Shown here piece after piece: positions 1-8,286 of a stretch of 64,000 nt of DNA; position 1 is the first letter of the stretch, and every line of letters begins with the position of its first letter. Below the pieces are notes generated by a model, which made no database searches, was not told the DNA's origin, and saw only the letters and a list, made by a program, of their open reading frames with translations. Where the stretch lies: the NCBI GenBank assembly GCA_017512145.1, contig JAFWHB010000032.1:186001-250000 (forward strand), written 5' to 3'. Source of the DNA: Mogibacterium sp. (GTDB lineage Bacteria; Bacillota; Clostridia; Peptostreptococcales; Anaerovoracaceae). A program made the translations under genes and the position numbers.

Positions 1-125
1 ATCATCTTCTGTGTAAGAAAGCTTACTGATGCGTCATTTACTCCGTCGAGTTTCTTGATAGCTTCTTCCATCTTAGCTGCACAATTAGCGCAATCGAGAT
101 CGATGAGTTTAAATTTCTTCTTCAT
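1..125 (-). CDS. Heavy-metal P-type ATPase, N-terminal metal-binding domain (partial)
   Basis: Only the first 41 codons lie in the window; the gene runs off the left edge. The start is an ATG at 125 preceded by AAGGAG. The peptide begins MKKKFKLIDLDCANCAAKME and continues EAIKKLDGVNDASVSF, a heavy-metal-associated (HMA) domain in which the Cys-x2-Cys of LDCANCA binds a soft metal ion. This variant is typical of the N-terminus of clostridial cadmium/zinc/copper-exporting P1B ATPases, though a free copper chaperone would start the same way. The gene follows an ArsR-family sensor by about 20 bases in one transcript, which favours a Zn/Cd exporter (inference). Confidence 0.75.
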   Translation of the reverse strand, partial: MKKKFKLIDLDCANCAAKMEEAIKKLDGVNDASVSFLTQKM

Positions 126-146
126 TTCAGTGTCTCCTTATCTCTA

Positions 147-461
147 CTATTCTTCAATATGTTCCTTGCCCATTGCGATTATCGTCTTGACATGATCATC
201 ATCAAGGGAGTATTTGATGGACTTGCCTTCGCGTCTTGACTTGATGAGCTTAGCAGTCTTAAGAGCCTTGAGCTGATGCGAGACAGCAGACTGATTCATC
301 TCGATATCTTCGCATATCTCTGTTACGTTCTTCTCTCCGTCGAACAGATCATACAGGATCTTGATCCTTGTGGAATCTGCGAACATCTTGAAAAGATCCG
401 CAAGTTCAAGGAGTTCTTCCTCGCGAAGATCTCTGATCATATAGTCATTCTTTACGGCCAT
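147..461 (-). CDS. ArsR/SmtB-family metal-sensing repressor
   Basis: A 104-residue winged-helix repressor with the DNA-recognition helix around NQSAVSHQLKALK (residues 56-68). The two ELCVCDL-type cysteines of the alpha3 metal site are absent (Asn and Thr stand there). The C-terminal helix instead has Asp88-x-His90-x10-His101-x2-Glu104, the same spacing and residue types as the alpha5 zinc site of SmtB (Asp, His, His, Glu). That predicts Zn(II)/Co(II) sensing at the dimer interface, with release of DNA on metal binding. It heads an operon with the P-type ATPase and probably represses its own promoter through the palindrome at 513-538. Full length for the family. Confidence 0.9.
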   Translation of the reverse strand: MAVKNDYMIRDLREEELLELADLFKMFADSTRIKILYDLFDGEKNVTEICEDIEMNQSAVSHQLKALKTAKLIKSRREGKSIKYSLDDDHVKTIIAMGKEHIEE

Positions 462-512
462 CTCTTACCCCTTTCTGTCGAATAAATCAAGAAACAATTG
501 AACGTTCTTTCA

Positions 513-541
513 TATGAATATATTATCATATGTTCATTATA
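513..541 (-). promoter_or_regulatory. ArsR/SmtB-type operator overlapping the metal-resistance promoter
   Basis: Read on the minus strand, a TATAAT -10 box (536-541) is followed at once by an imperfect 12-2-12 inverted repeat (513-538). Its arms are AATGAACATATG and AATATATTCATA, pairing at 9 of 12 positions. The 12-2-12 layout with TGAAC/TTCA arms is the classic operator form of SmtB/CzrA repressors. A bound dimer would block RNA polymerase. The -35 region is weak (TTAATC at 17-base spacing). Confidence 0.6.
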
Positions 542-575
542 ATGCAAGCCATAATCATGATTAATTATTGAAACA

Positions 576-612
576 TAAAAAAAAAGCGCACTGCACTTTA
601 ATGCAATGCGCT
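576..612 (-). terminator. Rho-independent terminator of the aldo/keto reductase gene
   Basis: An 11-bp stem with one mismatch pairs AGCGCACTGCA (585-595) with TGCAATGCGCT (602-612) around loop CTTTAA. On the minus strand it is followed by nine T residues (576-584). It lies just past the stop codon at 625. Confidence 0.85.
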
Positions 613-624
613 AATCTATCTGAC

Positions 625-1776
625 TTATTCGAATTTGGCTGCTACCTTCTTGAGGAGTTCTCTTATCTCAAGATACTGCGGGCAGACGCTCTCGCACATA
701 CCGCACTCGATGCAGTCACTTGCCTTGCCGCTTCCCTCTGCTATGATAGTGTCATAATTACTCCAGTCAAGAACCTGATCAAAGAGGACCTTCCTGTTGT
801 ATACGTTGAACATGCCCGGAATCCTGATATTCATCGGGCACTGATTCTCTTCGATGCAGTATCTGCATGCTGTGCAAGGAACAGCTCCCATGGATCCGAA
901 TACTTCAGCTACCTTGAATACAGCGTCAAGCTCGGCAGCGCTCAGCTGCTCGAAATCGCCGTCAGCCTTGGTAAAGGTAGCGATATTGTCCTCCATCTGC
1001 TCCATATTGCTCATTCCCGAAAGGATCATTTCCATGCCTTCGAATCCTGCGGCAAATCTCAGAGCGTATCCTGCATTGCTGCAGCCTGAGCCTGTCTCGC
1101 TGCGAAGATCGTCAAGGATTTTCTGTGCTGCATCAGGCAGATTAACAAGGCTGCCGCCTCTTACAGGTTCCATAACGATTACAGGCTTGTTATGCTTGCG
1201 GCATACTTCGTAAACCTTGCGGCTCTCGTTGGTCAGACTCTCATAGTCAAAGTAATTGAACTGAATCTGAACGATCTCGACCTCAGGATACTCACTCAGG
1301 ATCTTGTCGAGGACTACAGCCTTGTCATGGAATGAAAGGCCGACGTGGCGGACTTTGCCCTCAGCCTTGAGAGCAAAAGCTGTCTCATAAGCATTGCACT
1401 TCTTGAAGAATTCGAAGTTCTCAGCATTCTGAGCGTGCATCAGATAAAAATCGAAATAATCAACGCCGCATGCCTCGAGCTGGCTCTGGAAAAGAGGTCT
1501 GATGTCCTCTTCTGACTTGAAATATTCGTCTGTAAGTTTATTTGTAAGAAGATACTCGCTCCTTGCATGGCGTGATGTCAGGCAGTCCCTGATAGCAAGT
1601 TCGCTGAGACCGTTGTGATATCCATGAGCTGTGTCAAAGTAATTGAAACCACACTCGATAAAGCGGTCTACCATCTTGCAAAGGTGCTCGTTATCGATCT
1701 TATCACCTGTCATAGGAAGGCGCATCATACCAAATCCGAGATGCTTCTTGATTTCCGGAAATTCTCTGTTAAACAT
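625..1776 (-). CDS. Aldo/keto reductase with C-terminal 2[4Fe-4S] ferredoxin domain
   Basis: A 383-residue cytoplasmic oxidoreductase. The first 290 residues form an aldo/keto reductase barrel with the catalytic tetrad visible: Asp48 (in NYFDTA), Tyr53, Lys80 and His114 (in YLMHAQ). The C-terminus adds two ferredoxin-like cysteine clusters, Cys301/304/307/313 and Cys355/358/361/365, expected to hold two [4Fe-4S] clusters. This AKR-ferredoxin fusion is common in anaerobic Clostridia; the physiological substrate is not known. The start is preceded by GGGGGA. It is followed by a strong terminator and preceded by an AEC transporter 83 bases upstream, so they may be co-transcribed. Confidence 0.88.
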   Translation of the reverse strand: MFNREFPEIKKHLGFGMMRLPMTGDKIDNEHLCKMVDRFIECGFNYFDTAHGYHNGLSELAIRDCLTSRHARSEYLLTNKLTDEYFKSEEDIRPLFQSQLEACGVDYFDFYLMHAQNAENFEFFKKCNAYETAFALKAEGKVRHVGLSFHDKAVVLDKILSEYPEVEIVQIQFNYFDYESLTNESRKVYEVCRKHNKPVIVMEPVRGGSLVNLPDAAQKILDDLRSETGSGCSNAGYALRFAAGFEGMEMILSGMSNMEQMEDNIATFTKADGDFEQLSAAELDAVFKVAEVFGSMGAVPCTACRYCIEENQCPMNIRIPGMFNVYNRKVLFDQVLDWSNYDTIIAEGSGKASDCIECGMCESVCPQYLEIRELLKKVAAKFE

Positions 1777-1859
1777 TTATATTTCCCCCTTCTGTATATC
1801 TGCAATATTCTGAATAATATCAGTTATATAGTTCTTAAGCAATGATGGTTATTGAAGAA

Positions 1860-2798
1860 TCAGTATATACCGAGATTCTTGAATATCAGCAGCCAGACGA
1901 ACAGTGTTATGCACGATACAGGTGTTGAAAGCATTATCGCGCTGCCGGCTATTTCGGCATCACTGTCAAGTGAGACTGCCATTGGATATGTGGATACTGC
2001 CGTCGGTGACGCCATAATAATAAGAAGCGAAACAAAGGCAGGACCTCTGAATCCGAGTACTGCCGCAAGCGGAAGTCCGATCATCGGTATGACAGCAAGT
2101 CTGCCTATGAGGCAGATCATGATATCTCTTCTCTTGGCTGTGATCGCTGAAGGATCAAATGATACACCAAGCATTATCATGGCCACCGTAGGTGCGGCGG
2201 CAGCGATGCCATCAAGAACGGTCTCAACAGGATAAGGAAGACTGAGATGGATGACAGAGCATATGGCTCCGGCGATCGCACCTATTATCAGCGGATTCCT
2301 TATCGTATTGATCAGCATGTTCTTCATATCAGGTTTGCCGCCCCTGAAATACTCAAGAACAATGACTGCAATTATATTGAAAAAAGGTATGACGATCGTA
2401 ATGAGCATCGTAACGACCGGAAGCCCGGCATCGCCGAATATGCTCTGAACGACCATAATACCCATGAGGACAAAGTTGCTCCTGTAAATAGCCTGTATCA
2501 TTGCGCCTCTTGCCGAGTTGCGGCTCTCTATCCTCACTACAACAGCCCACGTTACTGCAACGGTGACAGTTATGAATGCAAGCGCGAAGATTATAAGCCT
2601 GAGATCAACAGCCGCAGCAAGATCAGCCTTGAATATATTATTGAACATCAGCACAGGATAGAAGAATGTGAAGAGAACTTTGTTAAAGCGCTTGTTCTCA
2701 GCATCGGTCATCATTCCTGTCCGCTTGATCACTACGCCTATGAGAATATATATAAACATAGGCAGTACTGTATTTATGCAGATCTGTACATTCCCCAT
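1860..2798 (-). CDS. AEC-family (auxin efflux carrier-like) transporter
   Basis: A 312-residue integral membrane protein of about ten hydrophobic segments, starting MGNVQICINTVLPMFIYILI, where the family's N-terminal Asn/Pro membrane segment is seen. Internal motifs such as NPLIIGAIAGAI and the C-terminal half with AASPTAVSTYPMAV match the AEC/malate permease group, which moves organic anions or related small molecules out of or into the cell. The substrate cannot be told from sequence. The start has AAAGGG five bases upstream. It lies 40 bases after the YbaK-like gene in the same direction. Confidence 0.82.
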   Translation of the reverse strand: MGNVQICINTVLPMFIYILIGVVIKRTGMMTDAENKRFNKVLFTFFYPVLMFNNIFKADLAAAVDLRLIIFALAFITVTVAVTWAVVVRIESRNSARGAMIQAIYRSNFVLMGIMVVQSIFGDAGLPVVTMLITIVIPFFNIIAVIVLEYFRGGKPDMKNMLINTIRNPLIIGAIAGAICSVIHLSLPYPVETVLDGIAAAAPTVAMIMLGVSFDPSAITAKRRDIMICLIGRLAVIPMIGLPLAAVLGFRGPAFVSLLIIMASPTAVSTYPMAVSLDSDAEIAGSAIMLSTPVSCITLFVWLLIFKNLGIY

Positions 2799-2838
2799 AA
2801 TACCCTTTCTGATATCAGGCGTCCCGTGCCTGAATGTA

Positions 2839-3315
2839 TTATTTAGTAACTGCTACCCAGCATACAGGGTCTGACAGTTTTTCAAGTTCTTTGACAGTAA
2901 GCTCTACTACCGAGTCTTCTCCGCCGATCCCCGGGAACACGGTCTCATTTAAGTGCTTGCGGATCGAAAGATCAAGGTAAAGCCTTGCAGTGTCCTTCAG
3001 GCAGAAAGGATTGATCGTGCCTGCTATGTGCCCCACAAGCTCCTCCGTCTGTTCGGCCGGAAGCATCGTAGGACGGAAGCCGAAAACCTCACGGAATCTT
3101 GCGTTGTCTACGCGGGATTTGCCGGATGCGATGATGACTATTGCTGTTCCGTTCTTGCCTTTGAATGCAAGGCCCTTGCATATGCGGTCAACATCAACAT
3201 CGAGCGCAAGAGCCGTGCTCTCAGCAGTGATATCTGTATTCTTGAAATCGATTATCCGGTCGTCCATGCCCTTCTCGTGGAGAAAAGCCCGGCCTCTCAT
3301 CTCTGCTTCAAACAT
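2839..3315 (-). CDS. YbaK/ProX-type aminoacyl-tRNA deacylase domain protein
   Basis: A stand-alone editing-domain protein of 158 residues. The ORF is open 24 codons further upstream, but ATG 3315 is chosen because AAGGTGG sits six bases before it and the family begins near this point. Landmarks are the VDRICKGLAFKGKNG segment with the Lys that contacts the tRNA 3' end in the YbaK family, and the GHIAGTINPF turn. Such proteins hydrolyse mischarged tRNAs, usually Cys-tRNAPro or Ala-tRNAPro. Here the C-terminal GIGGEDSVVELTVKELEKL is typical of the YbaK/EbsC branch. The exact tRNA substrate is unknown. Confidence 0.8.
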   Translation of the reverse strand: MFEAEMRGRAFLHEKGMDDRIIDFKNTDITAESTALALDVDVDRICKGLAFKGKNGTAIVIIASGKSRVDNARFREVFGFRPTMLPAEQTEELVGHIAGTINPFCLKDTARLYLDLSIRKHLNETVFPGIGGEDSVVELTVKELEKLSDPVCWVAVTK

Positions 3316-3366
3316 TATGATCCACCTTGTATTTATTCGGATAGTTGAGCCCCTTCCATTGAATCC

Positions 3367-3392
3367 GAACAATTGTTCTGTTATCATATAAT
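3367..3392 (+). promoter_or_regulatory. Divergent-gene spacer: 12-bp palindrome and plus-strand -10 box
   Basis: A perfect palindrome GAACAATTGTTC (3367-3378) is followed by TATAAT (3387-3392) on the plus strand, predicting transcription start near 3399. It separates the minus-strand deacylase gene from the plus-strand small gene. A clear -35 box at proper spacing is not visible. The palindrome could be a repressor site; no regulator is apparent nearby. Confidence 0.4.
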
Positions 3393-3422
3393 TGCCGGGT
3401 GGAAAGGATAATTGATACTGAT

Positions 3423-3677
3423 ATGAGACAGGCAGTCGATGTGCTAGCCGTATTTGATATAGGTGCCCGTTCGCCCCGGCCGATACGATTCAAGGTTCTT
3501 GAGCATGGTATCAAGACCACTGTTAAGGTGTCCGATATCAGCAATATCGAATGGCTTGGAGCAGGCGGAGTTACGCGTATAGAATACGACTGCACCACAG
3601 TCTCAGACGGCCATCATATCAAGTATAAGTTATTATACTTCTACCACGAATGCCGCTGGGAACTGCAGATGAGCTGA
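3423..3677 (+). CDS. Conserved small protein of unknown function
   Basis: About 84 residues beginning MRQAVDVLAVFDIGARSP. An in-frame GTG at 3399 coincides with the predicted transcription start, so ATG 3423 is preferred, although its AAAGGA is about 14 bases away. The protein reads as a compact alternating beta-strand domain (RPIRFKVLEH, KTTVKVSDI, GVTRIEYDC, YKLLYFYHECRWEL) with no signal peptide or membrane segment. The composition and the ordered strand pattern, plus its own -10 box, argue it is a real gene rather than a shadow of polC, whose 3' end it approaches convergently. I do not recognise a named family. Confidence 0.6.
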   Translation: MRQAVDVLAVFDIGARSPRPIRFKVLEHGIKTTVKVSDISNIEWLGAGGVTRIEYDCTTVSDGHHIKYKLLYFYHECRWELQMS

Positions 3678-3699
3678 GCAGGAGTAACTTCCCTGTCAG

Positions 3700-6600
3700 C
3701 TACGCGAAGTCGAATATGCTCATCTGTGCAGATTCAGGCAGTCCGGCGAACAGTCCATGTCTCTTGAGGTCATCTATATTAGTTCCTGAGAGTCTTGTTC
3801 TTGATCTGACATCATCAAGTGTATTGAATGGCCTCTCTTTGAAGGCTTCTGTAAGTGACTCAGCAGCAGTGTCCCCTATTCCGTTGACAGCATTGAACGG
3901 CAGCATGACTTTGCCGTCTACCACAGAGAATCTGCATGCCTCGGCAACTCCGAGAACAGGCTCTGCGAACTCATAACCTCTCGAGAGCATCTCGTACATT
4001 ACTTCATATACTGTGAGATGTTCCTTCTGCTTGGCAGTCGCTGTATTGCCAAGCTTTTCTATTTCTTCCATCCTTCTCTCTATCTCAGGGATTCCTTTGC
4101 CGATGGACTCTGCATCAAAGTTGTCTACTTTGGACGAGAACCATGCAGCATAGAAGGCTTCAGGATAGTTGACTTTGAACCATGCCATTCTTATGGACAT
4201 CATTACGTAAGCCGCAGCATGAGCACGCGGGAACATGTACTTAAGAGTCTCGCATGACCAGATATACCAGTCAGGAACACCATGGTCCTTCATCATCTGC
4301 AGCTGTTCCTCGCTGAGGACCCTGTTCTTACGGACGATCTCCATTATCTTGAAGGCGTCGCCATTAGGAAGTCCCTTTGCGATCAGGAAGTTCATGATAT
4401 CGTCACGGCATGATATAACCTCATCGATCGTAGCGGTGCCGTTCCTCAGAAGGTCCTGAGCATTGTTGGTCCATACATCCGTACCATGCGAGAATCCTGA
4501 CATCTTGATCAGAGCCGAAACAGTCGTCGGATGGATGTCGTCGAGCATGTTACGGGTAAAGTTAGTACCGAACTCAGGGATCGCATATGTACCGTGAGTG
4601 AACTTGTAATCCGGATTCTTGATATGCAGCTCATCAAGCGATGTGAAGATACTGAGTGTCTTCTTGTCATCAAGCGGAATAGTCATAGGATCTACGCCTG
4701 TCATTACCTGCAGATGCCTGATAAGCTGCGGCACATCGTGGCCGAGGATATCGAGCTTGAGCAGGTTCTCATCGATCTTGTGATAATCGAAATGTGTAGT
4801 TATGACATCTGTATCACGCTTGTTCGCAGGTTTCTGTATAGGACAGAATTCATATATCTCATGATCATCAGGCACGACAATGATTCCGCCAGGGTGCTGG
4901 CCGGTGGTTCTCTTTACGCCGGTGCATCCTTTGACGAGATAATCTATGTCGTACTTATTCGCGTTGATGTGATTATCTTCTATGTAATGCTTGACATAGC
5001 CAAATGCAGTCTTGTCGGCGATCGTCGCTACTGTACCGGCTTTGAATACATTCTTCTCGCCGAAGATCTCACCAACATATCTGTGAGCTACAGGCTGATA
5101 TTCACCGGCGAAGTTAAGGTCTATATCAGGCTCCTTGTCGCCCTTGAATCCGAGGAATGTAGCGAACGGGATATTGAGCCCCTCCTTCTTCATTCTTGTG
5201 CCGCATTCAGGACAGCTCTTCTCAGGCATGTCATAGCCTGTATCGTATTTGTCGAGCTCTGTCGACTCCTCATAATGCTTGCATTTCGGACATACATAGT
5301 GAGGAGGCAGCGGGTTTACCTCTGTGATTCCCGCCATTGTCGCAGCAAAAGAAGACCCTACGGATCCTCGTGAACCTACGAGATATCCGTCTGAGTTGGA
5401 CTTGTGTACGAGCATCTGTGCTGCTATATACATGACTGCATAGCCATTGCCTATGATAGAGCTCAGCTCTGTCTCGAGACGCTCTTCGATATTAGGAGGC
5501 AGAGGATCACCATAGATGGACTTTGCCTTCTCATAGCAGCTGTTACGGAGCTGATCCTCAGCGCCTTCGATCCTCGGAGGGAATTTGCCCTTAGGTACAG
5601 GCAGGACATCTCCGACCATATCAGCGATCTTGTTGGTATTGGTGACTACTATCTCCTCCGCCCTGTCTCCGAGATATTCGAATTCCTTCATCATCTCGTC
5701 AGTGGTGCGGAGATAGAGAGAATCTGACATAGTATCTCTGAATCCGATACCGGCCATTATGATATTCCTGTATATCGATGCCTCAGGTGTCGGATAATGA
5801 GAGTCAGTAGTTGCAACTGTCAGCTTACCGAGTCTGTCTCCAATCTCGATGATCTTCTTGTTCATGGCAATGATATCATCGTTGCTCTGAACAATGCCTT
5901 CATCGACCATAAAACGGTTATTGCCAAGAGGTTGTATTTCAAGATAGTCATAGTATGAAGCTATCTTAAGAAGTTCATCATCGTCAGCTCCCCTCAGAAC
6001 TGCCTGATAGAGCTCGCCTGCCTCGCACGCACTGCCTATGATAAGACCTTCCCTGTGTTCTTCAATGACAGAACGTGGAAGCCTTGGTCTCTTGTAGAAA
6101 TAGTCGATATGAGACTTGCTGACGAGCTTGTATATGTTCTTGAGGCCGGTCTGGTTCTTGGCAAGCAGGATAATATGATATGTCCTGTGCTTCTTGATAT
6201 CTATGGTCCCATCTTCGAGCCATGCATCCTCATCAGGATACAGATAGCCTTCGACTCCATATATTATCTTGATGTTCTTGCCCTTCTTGGCAAGCTTTCC
6301 GGCTGCCTTGGCTGCATCAGGGAATCCCTGAACGACACCGTGGTCAGTGATCGCAACAGCAGGCTGTCCCCAGTATGCAGCTGTATTAACTATATCTTCG
6401 ACTTCATTGAAGCCGTCATTATCACTCATCTTGGAGTGGCAGTGAAGTTCAACTCTCCTGCCGCCTGGATAAGTATCTTCCTTCAGTTTCTTCTCGACCT
6501 TCTTGATGGACTGGGCCTTGAGAATGTTCTCATGTTCGAAGGTGTCATATTCGACAGGGCCTTTGGCGCGTATCATGTCGCCTTCGCTGAGATTGCTCTC

Positions 6601-7209
6601 GAGTTCCTCGAACTTTGCATTGGTGACAAACTGCTTGATACAGAAGGTCCTTGCCTTAGCCGCGATAAGGATCGTTATCAGAGTCCTGTCATTGCGGATC
6701 GGCATTGATTCGATCTTGAACACTTCACCTTCGATAACAGGCCGCTCATTAGTGCCGACAAGTTCAGGAAGATCCTTGAAATCAGCAGGAACACCATTGA
6801 AATCCTTGCCCATGAGTATGAGCTCGCCTGCTGCATTCTCATGAACCGGCTCGTCCTTGGCGCGTCTTCTGTACTGCCCGCCGCCTGAATTGCCATTGCC
6901 GCCGGACCATCCGCCGCCCGAATAATCGGAAGAGGCTTCTTCTCTTGCAGCCTGCTGTATCTGGATACCAGTGTACATATAGTTGACTCTGACCTTGCTG
7001 ATTCCACCGAGCTTAGCGACAATGCGCTGTTTCATCAGACTCTCAAGATTTCGAGGCATCATAAAATTGAGCTTGGTGTCTATTACAAGCACAAGCCCAG
7101 ACTTCTCTATAGAAAGTCCTGTTATTTCGATGTCGATATCCTTCTCTTTGCGTCCGATCGCATCACACAGTTCGGACGCAGAGAGGATCTCCTCAGGAAT
7201 CTTAATCAT
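3700..7209 (-). CDS. polC: DNA polymerase III alpha subunit, PolC type, lacking the exonuclease domain
   Basis: Replicative polymerase of low-GC Gram-positives, 1169 residues against about 1430 usual. Order: N-terminal domain (1-90), a Gly/Ser/Asn-rich linker (about 92-112), OB domain (about 155-240), PHP domain starting at ELHCHSKMSD (254-263), palm and fingers with SRGSVGSS (613-620), zinc-binding Cys640/643/666/669, catalytic PDIDLNF (Asp695, Asp697) and KLDILGHD (about 818-825). In other PolC proteins a DnaQ-like 3'-5' exonuclease of roughly 190 residues with an FDVETTG motif interrupts the PHP domain right after GVEAYL. Here GVEGYLYPDED (318-328) runs within about 15 residues into HRTYHIILLAKNQTGLKN, which normally follows the exonuclease. 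The reading frame is intact and the join looks clean. It overlaps ispG by 8 bases. Confidence 0.96.
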   Translation of the reverse strand: MIKIPEEILSASELCDAIGRKEKDIDIEITGLSIEKSGLVLVIDTKLNFMMPRNLESLMKQRIVAKLGGISKVRVNYMYTGIQIQQAAREEASSDYSGGGWSGGNGNSGGGQYRRRAKDEPVHENAAGELILMGKDFNGVPADFKDLPELVGTNERPVIEGEVFKIESMPIRNDRTLITILIAAKARTFCIKQFVTNAKFEELESNLSEGDMIRAKGPVEYDTFEHENILKAQSIKKVEKKLKEDTYPGGRRVELHCHSKMSDNDGFNEVEDIVNTAAYWGQPAVAITDHGVVQGFPDAAKAAGKLAKKGKNIKIIYGVEGYLYPDEDAWLEDGTIDIKKHRTYHIILLAKNQTGLKNIYKLVSKSHIDYFYKRPRLPRSVIEEHREGLIIGSACEAGELYQAVLRGADDDELLKIASYYDYLEIQPLGNNRFMVDEGIVQSNDDIIAMNKKIIEIGDRLGKLTVATTDSHYPTPEASIYRNIIMAGIGFRDTMSDSLYLRTTDEMMKEFEYLGDRAEEIVVTNTNKIADMVGDVLPVPKGKFPPRIEGAEDQLRNSCYEKAKSIYGDPLPPNIEERLETELSSIIGNGYAVMYIAAQMLVHKSNSDGYLVGSRGSVGSSFAATMAGITEVNPLPPHYVCPKCKHYEESTELDKYDTGYDMPEKSCPECGTRMKKEGLNIPFATFLGFKGDKEPDIDLNFAGEYQPVAHRYVGEIFGEKNVFKAGTVATIADKTAFGYVKHYIEDNHINANKYDIDYLVKGCTGVKRTTGQHPGGIIVVPDDHEIYEFCPIQKPANKRDTDVITTHFDYHKIDENLLKLDILGHDVPQLIRHLQVMTGVDPMTIPLDDKKTLSIFTSLDELHIKNPDYKFTHGTYAIPEFGTNFTRNMLDDIHPTTVSALIKMSGFSHGTDVWTNNAQDLLRNGTATIDEVISCRDDIMNFLIAKGLPNGDAFKIMEIVRKNRVLSEEQLQMMKDHGVPDWYIWSCETLKYMFPRAHAAAYVMMSIRMAWFKVNYPEAFYAAWFSSKVDNFDAESIGKGIPEIERRMEEIEKLGNTATAKQKEHLTVYEVMYEMLSRGYEFAEPVLGVAEACRFSVVDGKVMLPFNAVNGIGDTAAESLTEAFKERPFNTLDDVRSRTRLSGTNIDDLKRHGLFAGLPESAQMSIFDFA

Positions 7210-8278
7210 TCATTGCTCCGTCAGCTTCAACTATTTCTATAAGTCTGTCGATCAGCCTGTCTTCAGGTACCTTCTCGATGATCTCGCCATGAGAGAATAC
7301 TAGGCCTTCACCTCTTCCGCCGGCTATTCCATAGTCAGCCTCTCTGCTCTCGCCGGGGCCATTGACTGCGCATCCCATCACGGCGATTTTAAGCGGTTTG
7401 AGGCCCATCTGTGCTCTCTTCTGAGCAATGACCTCAAGTCTTGATTCTGCTTCGTTAGCGAGCGAAATAAGGTCGATCTCGGTCCTTCCGCAGGTCGGAC
7501 ATGAGACTGTTTCGATAGCTTTGTCTCTGAGACCTACAGTCTCGAGAATTCTTCTTGCAAAGTATACTTCTTCGACCGGATCGGCAGTGAGTGAAACTCT
7601 CATCGTATCACCGATACCTGCAAGCAGCAGTGATCCGATACCTACTGCTGACTTAAGCATGCCGTTACGCGGAGTTCCTGACTCTGTAATGCCTATATGT
7701 ATCGGACAGTCGACTAACTCTCTGAGCTTCATATGTGCATCATAGTTCATCCTGACATTGGATGACTTGATGGAAACTACGAGTTTGTCGTAATCCATGT
7801 CCTCGATAAGATGGACCATATTGGCGCCGCTGACAGCCAGAGCTTCGGCAGTAACGCCGCCATACTTCTCAATGAGGTCCTTCTCAAGGGATCCTGAGTT
7901 GACACCGACACGGATCGGAACATCGTATTCTCTGGCTTTGTCAACGACAGCCTTTACCCTTTCGAGGCTGCCGATGTTGCCCGGGTTGATCCTGATCTTG
8001 TCAGCACCGTTCTCGATCGAAGCGATCGCAAGTCTGTAGTCAAAGTGGATATCCGCTACAAGAGGTACTCTGACGAGCTTCTTAGCTCTGCCAAAGGATT
8101 CAGCTGCCTGCATGTCAGGTACAGCGCATCTTACGATCTCGCATCCTGCATCAGCCAGCTGATTTATCTGTCTGACGAGCGCATCTGTGTCTCTGGTATC
8201 GACATTTGTCATCGACTGGATCGATACAGGTGCGCCGCCGCCTATTACTACATCGCCTACATTTACTGTTCTGGACAT
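7202..8278 (-). CDS. ispG: 4-hydroxy-3-methylbut-2-enyl diphosphate synthase (flavodoxin)
   Basis: A 358-residue enzyme of the MEP isoprenoid pathway that reductively opens the cyclic diphosphate MEcPP to HMBPP in the cytoplasm. The N-terminal TIM barrel includes PVSIQSMTNVDTRD, LVADIHFD and DKIRINPGNIG. The C-terminal [4Fe-4S] domain shows CPTCGRTEID and MGCAVNGPGE with the three cluster cysteines, and the glutamate that completes the ligation in this family. It lies in the rseP-ispG-polC run, 8 bases after rseP. Single-domain bacterial length, no plant-type insert. Confidence 0.96.
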   Translation of the reverse strand: MSRTVNVGDVVIGGGAPVSIQSMTNVDTRDTDALVRQINQLADAGCEIVRCAVPDMQAAESFGRAKKLVRVPLVADIHFDYRLAIASIENGADKIRINPGNIGSLERVKAVVDKAREYDVPIRVGVNSGSLEKDLIEKYGGVTAEALAVSGANMVHLIEDMDYDKLVVSIKSSNVRMNYDAHMKLRELVDCPIHIGITESGTPRNGMLKSAVGIGSLLLAGIGDTMRVSLTADPVEEVYFARRILETVGLRDKAIETVSCPTCGRTEIDLISLANEAESRLEVIAQKRAQMGLKPLKIAVMGCAVNGPGESREADYGIAGGRGEGLVFSHGEIIEKVPEDRLIDRLIEIVEADGAMND

Positions 8279-8286
8279 ATATACAC

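Noticed and set aside
568..1089. 173-codon plus-strand frame opposite the aldo/keto reductase
   Set aside because: It begins in the terminator hairpin and covers the Cys-rich ferredoxin codons in antisense; no ribosome site.
4531..5373. 280-codon plus-strand open frame inside polC
   Set aside because: Antisense to conserved polymerase motifs; no start signal; composition of a shadow frame.
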